A stretch of DNA of 43,571 bases from Bacillus paramycoides (GTDB lineage Bacteria; Bacillota; Bacilli; Bacillales; Bacillaceae_G): NCBI RefSeq assembly GCF_001884235.1, contig NZ_MAOI01000119.1:1-43571 (forward strand), given 5' to 3'. Below are positions 40,193 through 43,571 of the stretch, one piece after another. Made by a program: the position numbers and the translations under genes. The notes beneath the pieces were generated by a model that made no database searches, was not told the DNA's origin, and was given only the letters and a program-made list of their open reading frames with translations. Numbering within the stretch: position 1 is the stretch's first letter; the number at the start of each line of letters is the position of its first letter.

Positions 40193-41632
40193 ATGACAAC
40201 TAGCAATACGTACAAATTTTATTTAAACGGAGAATGGAGAGAAAGCTCTTCAGGAGAAACAATCGACATTCCATCTCCATACTTACACGAAGTAATTGGT
40301 CAAGTACAAGCAATTACTCGCGGAGAAGTAGACGAAGCAATTGCATCTGCAAAAGAAGCTCAAAAATCATGGGCAGAAGCTTCTCTACAAGATCGCGCAA
40401 AATATTTATATAAATGGGCTGATGAGCTCGTAAATATGCAAGATGAAATTGCCGATATTATTATGAAAGAAGTCGGTAAAGGATATAAAGATGCGAAAAA
40501 AGAAGTTGTTCGTACAGCTGACTTCATTCGTTACACTATTGAAGAAGCTCTTCATATGCACGGAGAAAGCATGATGGGCGATAGCTTCCCTGGCGGAACA
40601 AAATCTAAACTTGCGATTATCCAACGCGCATCACTTGGTGTTGTATTAGCAATCGCACCATTTAACTACCCAGTAAACTTATCTGCTGCAAAACTTGCAC
40701 CAGCATTAATTATGGGTAACGCTGTTATTTTCAAACCAGCAACTCAAGGTGCAATTAGTGGTATTAAAATGGTTGAAGCACTTCATAAAGCTGGCCTTCC
40801 AAAAGGTCTTGTAAACGTAGCTACAGGACGTGGTTCTGTAATTGGCGACTACTTAGTAGAGCACGAAGGTATCAATATGGTATCGTTCACAGGTGGTACA
40901 AACACAGGTAAACATTTAGCGAAAAAAGCTGCAATGATTCCACTTGTATTAGAACTTGGTGGTAAAGACCCTGGTATCGTTCGTGAAGATGCTGACTTAC
41001 AAGATGCTGCAAATCATATCGTAAGCGGTGCATTCTCTTACTCTGGTCAACGTTGTACAGCTATTAAACGTGTACTTGTACACGAAAACGTAGCGGACGA
41101 GCTTGTTGGCTTATTAAAAGAGCAAGTAGCTAAATTATCAGTTGGATCTCCAGAACAAGACAGCACAATCGTTCCATTAATCGACGATAAATCTGCTGAC
41201 TTCGTTCAAGGTTTAGTTGACGATGCTGCTGAAAAAGGTGCAACAATCGTTATCGGTAACAAACGTGAGCGTAACTTAATTTACCCAACATTAATCGACC
41301 ACGTAACAGAAGAAATGAAAGTTGCTTGGGAAGAGCCATTCGGCCCAATCCTTCCAATCATCCGTGTTTCTTCAGATGAACAAGCAATTGAAATTGCTAA
41401 CAAATCAGAGTTCGGTCTGCAAGCAAGTGTCTTCACAAAAGACATTAACAAAGCATTTGCAATTGCTAACAAAATCGAAACTGGTTCTGTTCAAATTAAC
41501 GGACGCACAGAGCGCGGCCCTGACCACTTCCCATTCATCGGTGTAAAAGGTTCAGGTATGGGCGCACAAGGTATTCGTAAGAGCCTTGAGTCTATGACAC
41601 GTGAAAAAGTAACTGTATTAAACTTAGTTTAA
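40193..41632 (+). CDS. gapN: NADP-dependent non-phosphorylating glyceraldehyde-3-phosphate dehydrogenase
   Basis: A 479-residue aldehyde dehydrogenase of the GapN type, oxidising glyceraldehyde 3-phosphate directly to 3-phosphoglycerate with NADPH formation. Catalytic residues: Cys288 in SYSGQRCTAIKRV, Glu254 in LVLELGGKDPGIV, Asn158 in IAPFNYPVNLSAAKL. SFTGGTNTGK is the cofactor loop, and RTERGPDHFPFIGVKGSGMG near the C-terminus is characteristic of GapN. AGGAGG is 6 nt before the ATG at 40193, and the promoter at 40118-40146 excludes the upstream extension. A terminator follows at once, so it is monocistronic. Codon use suggests high expression (inference). Confidence 0.95.
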   Translation: MTTSNTYKFYLNGEWRESSSGETIDIPSPYLHEVIGQVQAITRGEVDEAIASAKEAQKSWAEASLQDRAKYLYKWADELVNMQDEIADIIMKEVGKGYKDAKKEVVRTADFIRYTIEEALHMHGESMMGDSFPGGTKSKLAIIQRASLGVVLAIAPFNYPVNLSAAKLAPALIMGNAVIFKPATQGAISGIKMVEALHKAGLPKGLVNVATGRGSVIGDYLVEHEGINMVSFTGGTNTGKHLAKKAAMIPLVLELGGKDPGIVREDADLQDAANHIVSGAFSYSGQRCTAIKRVLVHENVADELVGLLKEQVAKLSVGSPEQDSTIVPLIDDKSADFVQGLVDDAAEKGATIVIGNKRERNLIYPTLIDHVTEEMKVAWEEPFGPILPIIRVSSDEQAIEIANKSEFGLQASVFTKDINKAFAIANKIETGSVQINGRTERGPDHFPFIGVKGSGMGAQGIRKSLESMTREKVTVLNLV

Positions 41633-41642
41633 TCTTATATGT

Positions 41643-41680
41643 AGAAGCTGATCTAATTTTAGGTCAGCTTCTTTTTATTT
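41643..41680 (+). terminator. Intrinsic terminator after gapN
   Basis: AGAAGCTGA with TCAGCTTCT around a TCTAATTTTAGG loop region, followed by TTTTTATTT. Confidence 0.9.
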
Positions 41681-41805
41681 CAAACCCTCCAAACCTCTAA
41701 TAACATACTCTTCTCTATAATCTGATTATTACTATATCCATTGACGTATAAAAATTCATTTGTTACTCTTAAATACGTTAATTTAATATTTAAATCCTCA
41801 TTCGT

Positions 41806-41990
41806 ATCTCGGTGAGGTAGAGGTTGCAATCATTAAGAGTATCATTTCAGGAGATGTAGTGGCATTGATGAATGAATGAGAAAGGAATGGTTGCCGAAGT
41901 AAGCCGTGTCCACCATGCACGCTTGCTGGGTCTGCATTTAATAAGTGCAGAACTGTCACAAACGTTTCGTTTGTGGAGAGCTATCGAGAG
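41806..41990 (+). promoter_or_regulatory. Lysine riboswitch (L box) aptamer
   Basis: Conserved L-box blocks occur in order: GGTAGAGGTTGCAATCATTA (41815 onward), AAAGGAATGGTTGCCGAAG (41881), GCTGGGTCTGCA followed by TGCAG (about 41924-41950), ACTGTCACAAACG with its pairing partner CGTTTGTGG, then GTGGAGAGCTATCGAGAG (about 41972-41990) closing P1 with the 5' side CTCGGTG. A terminator follows at 42017. The lysine-bound form should favour termination, repressing the downstream permease. Confidence 0.88.
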
Positions 41991-42016
41991 GTATGTCGTG
42001 GGTTTCTTATAAGATA

Positions 42017-42057
42017 GAAAGCATGTAGCGGCAAGTTTACGTGCTTTTTTTGTTTTG
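42017..42057 (+). terminator. Expression-platform terminator of the lysine riboswitch
   Basis: AAAGCATGTA pairs with TACGTGCTTT (one mismatch) around GCGGCAAGTT, followed by TTTTTTTGTTTTG. It lies between the aptamer and the permease gene. Confidence 0.85.
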
Positions 42058-42138
42058 TTTGGAACTTCTCTTCCTTACCTGGAAGACATACATATCTCCT
42101 CGCTTGACTTGGTTATACTAACTTTGGAGGTATTTTCT

Positions 42139-43563
42139 ATGCAACAAAAAAAATGGGGCTTTTGGGTACTAACAGCTTTCGTTGTCGGTAACATGGTTGG
42201 CGCTGGTATTTTCATGGTGCCAAGTACGTTGGCACAAACAGCAAGCCCTCTCGGTGTCACTTTAGCTTGGTTAACAACAGGGTTTGGTGTTTTAATGCTA
42301 GCTCTTGTTTTCGGTAATTTAGCAATTCGTCGTCCTGATTTAACGACAGGACCACAAAGTCATGCATATGCTTTATTCTCATCACCAAAAAAGAAAAAAA
42401 TGGCTGGTTTCAGCATGGTGTGGGGATATTGGGTTGCAAACTGGGCAAGTAACGTTGCCATCATTACGTCTTTTGCGGGATATTTATCACTCTTCTTCCC
42501 GATTATGAAAGATACACGTCTATTGTTTTCAATTGGCTCTTTCGATATAGAAGTTGGAAAACTAATTACATTTACAATTTGTTCCGTCTTACTTTGGGGA
42601 ACTCATTTAATTTTAACAAACGGTGTAAGCGGAGCAGGAAAACTAAACTTCTTAGCAACAACAACGAAAGTAACTGGATTCCTTCTATTCATCGTCGTTA
42701 CTTTATTTGCATTCGAAGCTTCAAAGTTTGGACAATGGTACACACCGATGATCGATAAAGAGGGCGTATCACACGGTCTTCTATCACAAGTAAACTTAGC
42801 TGCTCTAACAACGCTTTGGGCATTTATTGGAATTGAATCAGCAGTTCTTTTATCAAACCGTGCTGTTTCTCCAAAAACGGTAAAGCGTGCCACTGTTGCA
42901 GGTTTATTAATAACTGTTGCAATTTATTTAGGAATTACAATTTTAACAATGGGTGTACTTCATGTTGATAAATTACAAGCTTCTGAACGTCCATTAGCAG
43001 ATGCATTAAACGCTGCAATGGGTCATGGCGGCGGGAAACTTATGGCATTACTTGCTCTTACTTCCCTATTCGGTTCAATATTAGGCTGGATTTTATTAAG
43101 CTCAGAAGTACCTTATCAAGCAGCAAAAGAAGGTTTCTTCCCTTCCTTCTTTACAAAAACAAATAAAAAAGGAAGTCCTATTTATTCACTACGATTAACA
43201 AACATTATGTCGCAAGTGTTCTTATTCTCAACATTATCAGGAACAATCGCGGAAGCTTATACATTCGTTATTACAGTATCAACTTTAGCCTATCTCATTC
43301 CATATCTCGTTTCACCAATCTTCCAGTTAAAACTAGTCGCAACTGGTGAAACATATAAAAATGAAATGCGGGCAAGAATTACGGATGGCGTAGTCGCAGT
43401 TATCGCACTTTGCTATGCACTATGGGTTATTAAAACCGGCGCATCTGATATAAAAACATTCCTTCTCGGAATTGGTTTATTCGTAATCGGCTTTGCCTTC
43501 TATCCATTAATGAATCGTGATCAGAAAAAAAATAACGAAAAGAAAAACGAGCAAATTGCATAA
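42139..43563 (+). CDS. yvsH: Amino acid permease of the APC family, lysine-regulated (YvsH-type)
   Basis: A 474-residue APC-family basic amino acid permease or antiporter (arginine/ornithine antiporter ArcD-like subgroup) with about 12 membrane helices. Helix 1 has VVGNMVGAGIFMVPS (about 16-30), the substrate-binding GxG motif of the family; TLWAFIGIESAVLLSNRA is the helix 6 segment, and GWILLSSEVPYQAAKEGFFP the helix 8 loop. The upstream L box makes lysine the likely substrate, as predicted for B. subtilis yvsH. The start is the ATG at 42139 with TTGGAGG 8 nt upstream; the in-frame extension to 42055 would cover the terminator and is rejected. The stop lies 8 bp before the window end. Confidence 0.93.
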   Translation: MQQKKWGFWVLTAFVVGNMVGAGIFMVPSTLAQTASPLGVTLAWLTTGFGVLMLALVFGNLAIRRPDLTTGPQSHAYALFSSPKKKKMAGFSMVWGYWVANWASNVAIITSFAGYLSLFFPIMKDTRLLFSIGSFDIEVGKLITFTICSVLLWGTHLILTNGVSGAGKLNFLATTTKVTGFLLFIVVTLFAFEASKFGQWYTPMIDKEGVSHGLLSQVNLAALTTLWAFIGIESAVLLSNRAVSPKTVKRATVAGLLITVAIYLGITILTMGVLHVDKLQASERPLADALNAAMGHGGGKLMALLALTSLFGSILGWILLSSEVPYQAAKEGFFPSFFTKTNKKGSPIYSLRLTNIMSQVFLFSTLSGTIAEAYTFVITVSTLAYLIPYLVSPIFQLKLVATGETYKNEMRARITDGVVAVIALCYALWVIKTGASDIKTFLLGIGLFVIGFAFYPLMNRDQKKNNEKKNEQIA

Positions 43564-43571
43564 CGCAATTT

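Noticed and set aside
42055-42138. 28-residue N-terminal extension of the lysine permease
   Set aside because: It begins in the T-run of the riboswitch terminator, while TTGGAGG marks the ATG at 42139.

Overview
The window looks like a chromosomal segment of a Bacillus cereus group bacterium (B. cereus / B. thuringiensis / B. anthracis relatives). The signs are low GC, AGGAGG-type ribosome sites with many TTG starts, a csaA-csaB S-layer anchoring pair, an alpha/beta-type spore protein, the yheA-yheB-yheC-yheD and bmrC-bmrD neighbourhood, and short repeats with TTTAT ends like the bcr1 repeats of this group. All calls are by reading; no database search was run.

Layout. 1-5 kb (minus): csaB and csaA (pyruvylation and export of the secondary cell wall polysaccharide that holds S-layer proteins), then a SulP anion transporter. 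5-8.2 kb: a small conserved protein, a MerR-family regulator divergent from a GNAT acetyltransferase with a textbook 19-bp-spacer MerR promoter, and a DedA membrane protein. 8.2-9.6 kb is a scar zone: a group II intron remnant (domain V plus the YADD box of its reverse transcriptase), then a PrmC-related methyltransferase of foreign-looking composition. 9.7-19 kb: an acyl-CoA synthetase, hemZ, a 1491-residue LPXTG adhesin with 11 Cna_B/SpaA modules, a HAD protein lacking its nucleophile Asp, and a 3-methyladenine DNA glycosylase. 19.7-23.3 kb: an MBOAT plus DHHW O-acetylation-type operon bracketed by two direct copies of a decayed IS3-family transposase end, beside a truncated TetR gene. 23.4-26 kb: alsS-alsD (acetoin). 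26.4-32.4 kb: an HAAS/DUF1700 membrane protein, a lipoprotein, yheA, yheB, yheC, yheD and a small CxxC protein. 32.7-33.1 kb: a sigma-G type promoter, an SASP gene and, in its 5' leader, a miniature tRNA-like fold. 33.1-35.4 kb: a polar amino acid (cystine-type) ABC transporter. 35.7-40 kb: the bmrC-bmrD heterodimeric multidrug exporter behind a leader-peptide/terminator attenuator. 40-43.6 kb: gapN, then a lysine riboswitch controlling a YvsH-type amino acid permease.

Themes. Cell-surface assembly (csaAB, LPXTG adhesin, MBOAT/DHHW pair) and spore functions (SASP, yheC/yheD) share the segment. Several regulatory elements can be read directly: lysine riboswitch, bmrCD attenuator, MerR operator, sigma-G promoter and many intrinsic terminators. 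The least expected element is the 54-nt structure at 32819-32872. It has an acceptor stem, a 7-nt TTCAACT T-loop and an encoded A-CCA end, but no anticodon arm, and it lies between the forespore promoter and the SASP start codon.
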